Of a stretch of 52,205 bases of DNA, positions 16,628 to 23,446 are shown piece after piece. The notes below the pieces were generated by a model. The model searched no databases and had not been told where the DNA came from. It saw only the letters and a program-made list of their open reading frames with translations. The translations under genes were made by a program, and so were the position numbers. Numbering within the stretch: the first letter of the stretch is position 1; each line of letters opens with the position of its first letter. The DNA lies in contig JAJEIA010000024.1 of NCBI GenBank assembly GCA_022823505.1, positions 1 through 52,205 of the forward strand. The letters run 5' to 3'. The stretch comes from Dehalococcoidia bacterium. Lineage in GTDB: Bacteria; Chloroflexota; Dehalococcoidia; Lucifugimonadales; UBA3495.

Positions 16628-17878
16628 ATGACATCTACACCGGCATCCGCCGCCATCAACTCCGCCCGCTTGAACGACCACCTGAACGCGCTGGGCGCAA
16701 TCGGCCGCGACGAATTCGGGATGCAGCGGGTGGCGTTCTCCCGGCAGGACGTGGCCGGCCGCGACTACGTGAGCAGCCTGATGCAGGGCGCCGGCATGTC
16801 CGTCCGCATCGACCCGGCTGGAAACATCATCGGCCGTGTGGAAGGCTCCGATACCACGCTGCCCGCCATCGTGCTTGGATCCCACACCGACACGGTTCCC
16901 AGCGGCGGCGCTTACGACGGCGCATTGGGCGTGATCGGCGCCATCGAGGTGGTGGAGGCGTTGCGCGATGCCGGGCGCGCCACGCGGCATCCCATCGAGG
17001 TGATGGTGTTCACCAACGAGGAGGGCACCAGCTTCCACCGCTGGCTGCTGGGCAGCCGCGCCGTTGCCGGGCTGTGGGAGCCAGAGGACTTCGCCGCCGT
17101 CGCCGACGATGGCGCGACCCTGACCGATACCCTGCCCAACATCGGCGGCAACATTTCCCGCGTCGAGACGGCGCGCCGCCGGCCCGAGGAGTTCGCGTGC
17201 TACTTTGAACTCCACATCGAGCAGGGACCGACCCTGCATCGGGGCGGGTTCCCCATCGGAGTGGTGACCGGGATAACCGGACGCTCGGTGTATCACGTGG
17301 ACATCGTCGGCGAGGCCAACCACGCCGGCACCACGCCCATGGCATTACGGCGGGACGCCATGTCGGCGGCGGCGCAGATCGCCCTGGCCGTGCGACGCAT
17401 CGCCGGCGAAATGGAGGTGTGCCGGGTGGGCACGGTGGGCTCCATGGACGTGCATCCCAACGCGGGCAACGTGATCCCGGGACGGGTGCAGATGGGTGTG
17501 GAGTTCCGGGACGAGCGCATGGAATCGCTGGCCGGAGCCGAGGTGGAGTTGCGCCGCACCGCCGAGGAAGTGGGCCATGCCGAGCAGGTGGCCATCACGG
17601 TGACGGCCCAGCGCAACACCCCGTCGGTTCCCATATCGGGCAACATGCAGCAGTTGATTGCGGACGCATCGGAAATGGCGGGTCTGGAGCACGTCAGCCT
17701 GCCCAGCGGGGCCGGCCACGACGCCCAGGCCATCGCCGCGATAACGCCGGCGGCCATGGTGTTCGTGCCCAGCGTCAACGGCATCAGCCACGCGCCGGCG
17801 GAGTACAGCACCCCCGAGGACTGCGCCAACGGGGCCCAGGTGCTGCTGAACGCGGTTCTGATGGCGGACGTACGCTGA
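16628..17878 (+). CDS. Zn-dependent amidase/hydantoinase-carbamoylase (M20 family)
   Basis: A 416-residue M20 hydrolase of the N-carbamoyl-L-amino-acid hydrolase/allantoate amidohydrolase group, which cleaves carbamoyl amides in the cytoplasm. Metal ligands are visible: H86 and D88 (GSHTDTV), bridging D97 (GAYDGALG), the E131-E132 pair (TNEEGTSF) and a C-terminal His in the SGAGHDAQAI segment. The dimerisation domain follows TGITGRSVYHVDIVGEANHAG. ATG 16628 fits the family start; a TTG at 16589 would add 13 poorly conserved residues. It sits in the plus-strand catabolic run after the dehydrogenase. Confidence 0.88.
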   Translation: MTSTPASAAINSARLNDHLNALGAIGRDEFGMQRVAFSRQDVAGRDYVSSLMQGAGMSVRIDPAGNIIGRVEGSDTTLPAIVLGSHTDTVPSGGAYDGALGVIGAIEVVEALRDAGRATRHPIEVMVFTNEEGTSFHRWLLGSRAVAGLWEPEDFAAVADDGATLTDTLPNIGGNISRVETARRRPEEFACYFELHIEQGPTLHRGGFPIGVVTGITGRSVYHVDIVGEANHAGTTPMALRRDAMSAAAQIALAVRRIAGEMEVCRVGTVGSMDVHPNAGNVIPGRVQMGVEFRDERMESLAGAEVELRRTAEEVGHAEQVAITVTAQRNTPSVPISGNMQQLIADASEMAGLEHVSLPSGAGHDAQAIAAITPAAMVFVPSVNGISHAPAEYSTPEDCANGAQVLLNAVLMADVR

Positions 17879-17903
17879 TGAAATCTGGCTTGACGAGGTA
17901 GGA

Positions 17904-18587
17904 ATGCCGCCCGGTGATCTGAACAGTTTCTTTCCCACGGGAGTGAGCGTGGGCGAGGCCGCGCGGTTGCTGTGGCCGGTGGGCGCCTATGTGCTGGGCA
18001 TGGCCGTCTATGCCATCTTCATTTTCAAGTTTTACCGTTTCATCGCGGGGCGTGACATATTCACCCTGGATCTGAGCAAGAACGACAATGTCGCATTCCC
18101 GGTGGTTTGGGACATCATATTTCTCATTTGGTATGCCGCCAGGTATATCGTCCTGTTCCCCGCCTTTGCACTCTTCTGGTTCGCCGTCCTGACCTTGATG
18201 CTCGCGTTCCTGTCAGAGAACCGCAACCTGTCCGAGATCCTGCTGATAGCCCTGGCGACCGTAAGCACCATTCGCATCTCCGCGTACTACAACGAGGATC
18301 TGTCCCGGGACCTGGCGAAGATCCTGCCCTTCGCGGTGCTGGCAATCTTCCTGATCGACACGTCATTCTTCAACGTGGACGCCTCGATCGCGGTGCTGCG
18401 GCAGGCCAACGAGCAGCGGGAGACCATCTTCTACTACCTGATCTTCGTGGTAGCCCTGGAGCTGGTGCTGCGTCTGATCTATGGGTTGTTCCGGGCGGTT
18501 TTTCCGGCGAAGAAGGAAGAGACCCCGCGCCCCGAACCGGAGTCCAGGGTCGGTCCGGCCGAGGCTCCGGCGGCATCTGACAACTGA
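17904..18587 (+). CDS. Multi-spanning membrane protein of unknown function
   Basis: A 227-residue integral membrane protein with about five hydrophobic helices (residues about 22-46, 66-80, 82-104, 138-152 and 170-196) and a charged Pro/Glu-rich cytoplasmic tail. The YNEDLSRDLAKI loop between helices is strongly charged. I do not recognise the family and see no catalytic residues. ATG 17904 has GAGG just upstream. It begins 25 bases after the M20 gene and probably belongs to the same transcript, but no functional link can be drawn. Confidence 0.7.
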   Translation: MPPGDLNSFFPTGVSVGEAARLLWPVGAYVLGMAVYAIFIFKFYRFIAGRDIFTLDLSKNDNVAFPVVWDIIFLIWYAARYIVLFPAFALFWFAVLTLMLAFLSENRNLSEILLIALATVSTIRISAYYNEDLSRDLAKILPFAVLAIFLIDTSFFNVDASIAVLRQANEQRETIFYYLIFVVALELVLRLIYGLFRAVFPAKKEETPRPEPESRVGPAEAPAASDN

Positions 18588-18670
18588 CTTGTCGCTCGGC
18601 AAGCGGGTTGCGTTGGATGCGCACGTCGGACCCGTTGTTGCAGTCGCGGTAAATCTGAAAGCGCAGAGGC

Positions 18671-18679
18671 TGCTATAAT
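18671..18679 (+). promoter_or_regulatory. Extended -10 promoter placed for near-leaderless transcription
   Basis: TGCTATAAT is a perfect extended -10. The ATG (18689) is 9 bases after its end, so the start of transcription should fall 0-4 bases from the start codon. No ribosome site lies between. Confidence 0.6.
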
Positions 18680-18688
18680 CGCCGCGCC

Positions 18689-19123
18689 ATGGAACTTTCC
18701 GCTGATTACCATTTCGACAAGGAACCGCAGGCCGTCTGGGACGCGCTGATGAATCCCGACGTCCTGGCCGGCTGCATCCCCGGATGCCGCAGCATCGAGC
18801 CCGATGGGCCGGACCGCTACCGCGCCAGCGCGACGATCCGCGTGGGCCCGATCAGCGGTAACTTCACGGCGACGGTGGCGCTGTCCGAGTTGGACCCACC
18901 CCATTCCTACAAGATGACCATCGAGGGTTCCGGCAATCTGGGATTTGCCAACGGCGTGTCCAGCGTGACGCTGATTCCGGGGACCAATGGCGGAACCGAC
19001 CTGCACGTGGACACCGACGGCCAGGTGGGCGGCGCCGTAGCCCGGGTCGGCCAGCGCATGATGGGCTCGGTGGCCAAGGGAATGATGGACCGGTTCTTCG
19101 GCTGCCTGGCGGAATCGGCGTGA
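18689..19123 (+). CDS. CoxG-like SRPBCC-fold protein
   Basis: A 144-residue protein of the CO-dehydrogenase subunit G (CoxG) family within the START/SRPBCC ligand-binding fold. Typical blocks are DYHFDKEPQAVWDALMNPDV, LAGCIPGCRSIE and YRASATIRVGPISGNFTATV. Family members help mature molybdenum hydroxylases or carry quinones to them at the membrane; no such hydroxylase genes are in this window. A perfect extended -10 ends only 9 bases before the ATG, so it is probably translated from a leaderless or nearly leaderless mRNA. A dyad repeat follows the stop codon. Confidence 0.82.
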   Translation: MELSADYHFDKEPQAVWDALMNPDVLAGCIPGCRSIEPDGPDRYRASATIRVGPISGNFTATVALSELDPPHSYKMTIEGSGNLGFANGVSSVTLIPGTNGGTDLHVDTDGQVGGAVARVGQRMMGSVAKGMMDRFFGCLAESA

Positions 19124-19142
19124 TGATTGTCGCAAGTGTAAT

Positions 19143-19234
19143 GTCAGCAGCAGGATAAGCTGGGTTAGAGGATTTACCGGATTGCGGCCATGTAATCCTG
19201 AAAATCTCTTAATCCTGCAAATCCAGCTTCTGAC
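19143..19234. repeat. Dyad repeat, copy 1 (GTCAG...CTGAC family)
   Basis: A 92-bp imperfect palindrome. It begins GTCAGCAGCAGGAT and ends with the reverse complement of GTCAGAAGCTGGATTTGCAG. Both arms repeat GGATT at 8-10-base steps. It shares its pattern with 35205-35317 and 51710-51819. Confidence 0.75.
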
Positions 19235-19256
19235 GTACTCCTTATGAGGAGCAACC

Positions 19257-19934
19257 ATGCCACTCGCAGACGAACTCCGCACCAGGTATCACGACCAGTG
19301 GGAGGCGATGGTCACGCATCCCTTCGTGCTGGAGATGGGCGACGGCAGCCTGGACATCGCCAGGTTCCGCAACTACTTCCGGCAGGACTATGTCTTCTGC
19401 AAGGACCTGGTGAAGCTCACGTCCATTGCCATTGCCAAAGCGGCGCCGGACTACGAGGCCGGAAAGATACTCAACGGATTTCTGTCCAACTTCCTGTCCG
19501 CCGAGAACGACCTGTTCCTCAACGGGTTCCACGACCTGGGCGTCACGGCCGAGCAGTACCTGGAAACCGAGGCCAACCCGGTGACCCAGGGCTTCGGCGA
19601 CTTCATGGTGCGGACGGCGCTGGAGGGCGACTTCGACGACCTCATCGCCCTGTTCTATGTCACCGAGGGCACTTATCTGGATTGGGCTGAGCGGCTGATC
19701 AACTCCGGCGCGCAGCCCAACAACGCCGTGTACCAGGGCTGGATCGACATCCACAGCCCCGACGTGCTCGGCGATGTGGTGGCCTGGTTCACCGAGCGGC
19801 TCAACGACGCCGGCCAACGGGCCAGCGACACCAAAGCGGCCAACCTGGAGCGCATCTTCCGTACCACCCTGCGCTACGAGTACCAGTTCTGGGAGGCCTG
19901 CTACCACGGTCGGGACTGGCACGACCGAAACTGA
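19257..19934 (+). CDS. tenA: TenA/THI-4-family protein
   Basis: A 225-residue all-helical TenA-family protein. The start (YHDQWEAMVTHPFVLEMGDG) and FRNYFRQDYVFCKDLVKL are classic, with D44 and Y45 in the pyrimidine pocket. Family enzymes hydrolyse thiamin breakdown products to recover the pyrimidine. The catalytic cysteine of Bacillus TenA is absent; the matching segment reads YVTEGTYLDWAERL, with Thr-Glu there, as in the Glu-type (TenA_E) subgroup. ATG 19257 follows a GAGGAG site. The next gene begins 11 bases downstream. No other thiamin gene is nearby. Confidence 0.85.
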   Translation: MPLADELRTRYHDQWEAMVTHPFVLEMGDGSLDIARFRNYFRQDYVFCKDLVKLTSIAIAKAAPDYEAGKILNGFLSNFLSAENDLFLNGFHDLGVTAEQYLETEANPVTQGFGDFMVRTALEGDFDDLIALFYVTEGTYLDWAERLINSGAQPNNAVYQGWIDIHSPDVLGDVVAWFTERLNDAGQRASDTKAANLERIFRTTLRYEYQFWEACYHGRDWHDRN

Positions 19935-19945
19935 CGGAGGCAGCC

Positions 19946-20236
19946 ATGAACGATACGGCCCGCAATGCGGAACCCGATCTGAGGCAACAGGCCCGGGACC
20001 GCGTCGCTGCCAAACTCTCCTTCTTCGTGCACCTTGCCGTGTACGTCGTGGTCAACGTGCTGTTGGTGGCGGTTAACCTTCTGACCGTGCCGGAGCACCT
20101 GTGGTTCTACTGGCCCATGCTGGGTTGGGGAGCCGGCATCATTGTCCACGGTGCGGTTGTGCTGTTGTACACCAGGTGGAACTCCGTGGTCGGCGGCATG
20201 GAAGAGCGGGAGCTGCGCAGGTTGCAGGGAGAGTGA
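19946..20236 (+). CDS. 2TM-domain protein
   Basis: A 96-residue small membrane protein with two helices (about residues 25-46 and 53-76) separated by a short PEHLWFYWP loop, then a charged C-terminus (EERELRRLQGE). This fits the bacterial 2TM domain family (PF13239), often found alone or beside histidine kinases; its role is unknown. ATG 19946 follows a GGAGG site. It is 11 bases after the TenA gene, so they are co-transcribed. Confidence 0.75.
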   Translation: MNDTARNAEPDLRQQARDRVAAKLSFFVHLAVYVVVNVLLVAVNLLTVPEHLWFYWPMLGWGAGIIVHGAVVLLYTRWNSVVGGMEERELRRLQGE

Positions 20237-20353
20237 CCCGCGGCTCGGGGGTGTAAATCCATCCCCGTAACTTGCCATTCCCATCGCATGGTGGCAACCT
20301 TGCGTCGAACGCAACCGGCGTGACACGGATCGCGCCGATACGGAGGGACGCAC

Positions 20354-21277
20354 ATGACCACCAACCGACAAGCGCCCAGCAAAGAGGAAGTCCTCGGCTA
20401 CCTGAAGGACGACACCAACTGGGGCCGCTGGGGTCCCGACGACCAAAAGGGCGCGGTCAACATGGTTGACGACGCGAAGCGCCTGCGGGCCGCCGGCCTG
20501 ATCAAGACCGGCCGCGCGGTATCGCTGAGCCGGGAGTTTCCCGTGACGCCCGCGCCCAACAACCCGACCCCGGCTATCCATTACATGCGCAAGGGCCCCC
20601 GCGAACCGGGCGGCGGCATGTCCACCGACTACTACGGCATCTCCTACCATGGCACGGCGACTACCCACCTGGACGCGCTGTGCCACGTCTGGGACCACAA
20701 CGGCATGTGGAACGGCAAGGATCCCAATGAGATGATCCAGTTCGACGGTGCCAAATACGGCTCCGTGGAGCACTGGAAGGAAGGGATCATCACGCGGGGC
20801 GTGCTGCTGGACGTGCCGCGGCACCGCGGCACCGACTACGTAACCCAAGAGACGCCCATCCACGGCTGGGAATTGCAGGACATCTGCGACGCTCAGGGTG
20901 TGCAGATGGAGCCGGGCGACGCGCTGGTGGTCTACGGCGGCCGCGAGAAGTGGAACGCCGACGGCAATGCCATCTGGGGCAGCGACCCGACCCAGCGTCC
21001 GGGTCTCCACGCGTCGTGCCTGAAGTTCATCCGCCAGAGTGACTGCTGCGTGCTGGTGTGGGACATGATGGATCACACCCCGAACGGCTACGACCTGCCG
21101 TGGTCGGTACACGGGAGCATCTTCGCCTACGGCATCGGCCTGCTGGACAACGCCCTGCTGCAGCCGCTGGCCGAGGCCTGCGCCGAGGAGGGTCGGTGGG
21201 AGTTCATGCTGACCATCAACCCCCTGCGCGTGGTGGGCGGCACCGGCTCCCCGGTGAACCCGGTGGCGATACTGTAG
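20354..21277 (+). CDS. Cyclase-family metal-dependent hydrolase (kynurenine-formamidase-like)
   Basis: A 307-residue member of the cyclase family (PF04199). The metal motif HxxDxxxH-like THLDALCH is present, with H105, D107 and H111. Relatives hydrolyse formamides, isatin or cyclic amides and lactones. The N-terminal WGRWGPDDQKGAVN block is typical of the longer branch of about 300 residues. It is cytoplasmic and its substrate is unknown. ATG 20354 follows GGAGGG. It ends 21 bases before the DUF4258 gene, though that pair is probably an independent module. Confidence 0.85.
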   Translation: MTTNRQAPSKEEVLGYLKDDTNWGRWGPDDQKGAVNMVDDAKRLRAAGLIKTGRAVSLSREFPVTPAPNNPTPAIHYMRKGPREPGGGMSTDYYGISYHGTATTHLDALCHVWDHNGMWNGKDPNEMIQFDGAKYGSVEHWKEGIITRGVLLDVPRHRGTDYVTQETPIHGWELQDICDAQGVQMEPGDALVVYGGREKWNADGNAIWGSDPTQRPGLHASCLKFIRQSDCCVLVWDMMDHTPNGYDLPWSVHGSIFAYGIGLLDNALLQPLAEACAEEGRWEFMLTINPLRVVGGTGSPVNPVAIL

Positions 21278-21298
21278 CCGCGGATCCGGCGGCGATCC

Positions 21299-21622
21299 GT
21301 GCCGGGACTGCTGGAGCAAATTCAGGCATTGGTCGCCGCCGGGCGGTGGCAACCCAGTCAGCACGGAGGGCTTCGACGCGACGAGCGCGGAATGCATGAT
21401 GCCGACCTGGTGCATGGGTTGGCAGATGCTGTTGTGGTTGAGGAATATCCACCGGATGACATCGGTCCCAGCATTTTGTTACTACAATATGATCAGGATG
21501 GGTTACCGCTCCATGTGGTATGGGGCACCAGAACGGACAGCGTGAACCTGGCTTGGGTTATAACGGCGTACCGTCCAGATGATCGATGGGATGCGGATCT
21601 AATCACGAGGCGACGCCCATGA
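21299..21622 (+). CDS. DUF4258 protein, probable toxin-like component
   Basis: A 107-residue DUF4258 protein. The pattern SQHGGLRRDERGMHDADLV, VVEEYPPDDIG and PLHVVWGT...VITAYRPDDRW matches this BECR-like small-protein family, generally encoded beside an antitoxin-like partner. It starts with GTG at 21299 and has no strong ribosome site. The stop overlaps the next start (ATGA), so the partner is translationally coupled. Toxicity is inferred from family context and not shown by the sequence. Confidence 0.72.
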   Translation: MPGLLEQIQALVAAGRWQPSQHGGLRRDERGMHDADLVHGLADAVVVEEYPPDDIGPSILLLQYDQDGLPLHVVWGTRTDSVNLAWVITAYRPDDRWDADLITRRRP

Positions 21623-22146
21623 AACACCACGAAAAAGAGATCATCCACCGGATGGTCTACCACAAGGGATACGCAGTTCGCATGGAACAGGTACTGATAG
21701 ATCCCGACCATCCGCGGGGTATATTGGTTCGTGTTTTCGATTTGGACCGCATTGAAGACATTCGCCAAGCCCTGGAAAGAGAATATCTCGATTTCGCCGC
21801 TTCTTATGGGGACCTGTACAAGATGACCCCGGTTACGAGTGATCTGGACGGCATCACGGTACCAGAGTCTCAATACCCGCGTGCACGCACTCTCATGGTC
21901 GAATCCAACGGTTACGTGGTGGAAATGGAGATCGAGTTCTCCCACCCAGGTTCACCCTGGGGAGCAGGGATCCCGTTAGCCGATTCTGCCCGTTCCCAAG
22001 CCGCGTACCGGGCCCTGCTAGGCGGGGATCTGGAGACCGCCGCACAGTACGGAAAGGTCTATCGTCTCGACCGCGTGGATGTGGAACCGGCGGCGAAGCC
22101 GTGGCGTCCATCCGAACGCCTTTCCCAAACGGAATCGGCTGCTTGA
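21619..22146 (+). CDS. Unknown partner of the DUF4258 protein
   Basis: A 175-residue protein I do not recognise. It is rich in charged residues, with mixed alpha/beta prediction (RGILVRVFDLDRIEDIRQAL, TLMVESNGYVVEMEIEF). The tail is disordered. ATG 21619 overlaps the DUF4258 stop as ATGA. DUF4258 genes usually pair with a small zinc-finger or helix-turn-helix antitoxin; this partner is larger and lacks both. It converges on the next gene with only one base between the two stop codons. Confidence 0.65.
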   Translation: MKHHEKEIIHRMVYHKGYAVRMEQVLIDPDHPRGILVRVFDLDRIEDIRQALEREYLDFAASYGDLYKMTPVTSDLDGITVPESQYPRARTLMVESNGYVVEMEIEFSHPGSPWGAGIPLADSARSQAAYRALLGGDLETAAQYGKVYRLDRVDVEPAAKPWRPSERLSQTESAA

Positions 22147-22147
22147 A

Positions 22148-23350
22148 CTACGCCGGCCGTTTGTCGGAGACGACGCGGCCGTTTTTGATCACCAGCCGGA
22201 GCTGGCGCAGGTTGTTGATGTCTTCCAGGGGGTTGGCTGCGACGACGATCAGGTCGGCCAGCTTGCCGGCTTCCACGGTGCCCAGTTGATCCCCGACGCG
22301 GCATAGCTCTGCGGCGTTGCGGGTGGCAGCCACCAGGGTCTGCCAGGTGGTCGCGCCGTCGCGGACCCACAGGCCCATCTCCAGCAGGGCGGCCTCGCGC
22401 AGGGGGCGAATGTCGGAGCCCAGGGCCATCTTCGCGCCGGAGTCCAGGGCCCGGCGGAACCAGTGGGCGTGCTCGTCGGATGCGGCGTCGGCGCGGCACT
22501 GCAATTCCTGGGCGATGTTGCGCTGGGCCAGCCAACGTCGCTCGTAGTCGTTCTGCGCCTGGCCTTGGGTCAGGTGCGAAATGGCGAGAGTGGGCACGTA
22601 CCAGGTGGGCGACTCGGCCAGGGACGCAATGCACTCCTCGTCCATGATGTAGCCGTGCTCGACGGTGTGGGCGCCCAAGCGGAGGGCGGACTTGACGGCG
22701 TCGGGGTTGGCGGCGTGCGCCATGACCGGGAACTCCCGCTGCCGGGCAATGGCGAAGGCGGCGGTGAGCTCATCCTCGAGGAAGAATGAGTGCCAATGGC
22801 GGTCCCAGTCGGGACCCATGATGCCGCCGGTGAGGTTCAGCTTGATGTGGTCAACGCCGTTCTTGATCTGCTCCCGGATGGCCTGGACAAAGCCGTAGGG
22901 CCCGTCGCACTCCCGCGCCTGTCCGGAGGTGAGGAAGTGGCCGCCGGTGGTGGTCAGGAAGTAGCCGGAGGCGAAGACGCGCGGGCCAACCACGTCGCCG
23001 GAGTCGAAGGCCCGCTTCCAGGCCACGTCCATGAAGTGGGCCGCTCCGCCGCAGCGCACGGCGGTGACGCCACCCTCGGTGAGGGCCAGCGAAAGGGCGC
23101 GGCCGAAGTTGGCGGTCTCCTGGGCCACGGTGGTGCCGGGCGGGACCGGATACTCGGGATGGATGTGCACATCCCACAGGCCGGGCAGCAGGTACGCGCC
23201 CCGCAGGTCGATCACGGTGGCGCTGGGGGCTTTGGCGGAGCCAGCGCCGACTTCCACGATGCGATCGTCATCAATGACGACGGTGGCGTCCGGCGTGACG
23301 CCCTCCGTAACGCAGTCGATCAGGTTGGCGTTGGTCAGGATCAGTGACAT
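22148..23350 (-). CDS. Amidohydrolase, imidazolonepropionase/prolidase-like
   Basis: A 400-residue amidohydrolase-superfamily enzyme. Metal ligands include H62 and H64 (LWDVHIHPEY), a lysine in HIKLNLTGG, histidines in PVMAHAANPDAV and AHTVEHGYIMD, and the catalytic Asp in ALGSDIRPLRE. This is the order of the Xaa-Pro dipeptidase/imidazolonepropionase-like group. The C-terminal AGKLADLIVVAANPL strand closes the sandwich. The substrate is probably an amide, lactam or proline dipeptide. ATG 23350 follows GGAGG. The frame continues to 23842 but overlaps the divergent lipoprotein. A minus-strand TATAAT lies at 23378-23373. Confidence 0.86.
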   Translation of the reverse strand: MSLILTNANLIDCVTEGVTPDATVVIDDDRIVEVGAGSAKAPSATVIDLRGAYLLPGLWDVHIHPEYPVPPGTTVAQETANFGRALSLALTEGGVTAVRCGGAAHFMDVAWKRAFDSGDVVGPRVFASGYFLTTTGGHFLTSGQARECDGPYGFVQAIREQIKNGVDHIKLNLTGGIMGPDWDRHWHSFFLEDELTAAFAIARQREFPVMAHAANPDAVKSALRLGAHTVEHGYIMDEECIASLAESPTWYVPTLAISHLTQGQAQNDYERRWLAQRNIAQELQCRADAASDEHAHWFRRALDSGAKMALGSDIRPLREAALLEMGLWVRDGATTWQTLVAATRNAAELCRVGDQLGTVEAGKLADLIVVAANPLEDINNLRQLRLVIKNGRVVSDKRPA

Positions 23351-23372
23351 GGTGGAACCTCCGGCGGGCGGC

Positions 23373-23378
23373 ATTATA
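23373..23378 (-). promoter_or_regulatory. -10 box of the amidohydrolase gene
   Basis: Consensus TATAAT on the minus strand, 23 bases before the ATG at 23350. It is close to and divergent from the lipoprotein promoter. Confidence 0.5.
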
Positions 23379-23407
23379 AGGCACGAGCCGCTGCCATAGC
23401 GTGCGGG

Positions 23408-23416
23408 TGATATGAT
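23408..23416 (+). promoter_or_regulatory. Extended -10 promoter of the lipoprotein gene
   Basis: TGATATGAT lies 30 bases before the ATG at 23447. No -35 is recognised. Confidence 0.45.
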
Positions 23417-23446
23417 GCGGCATACTGCCGGGAGGTCTGCGGGATT

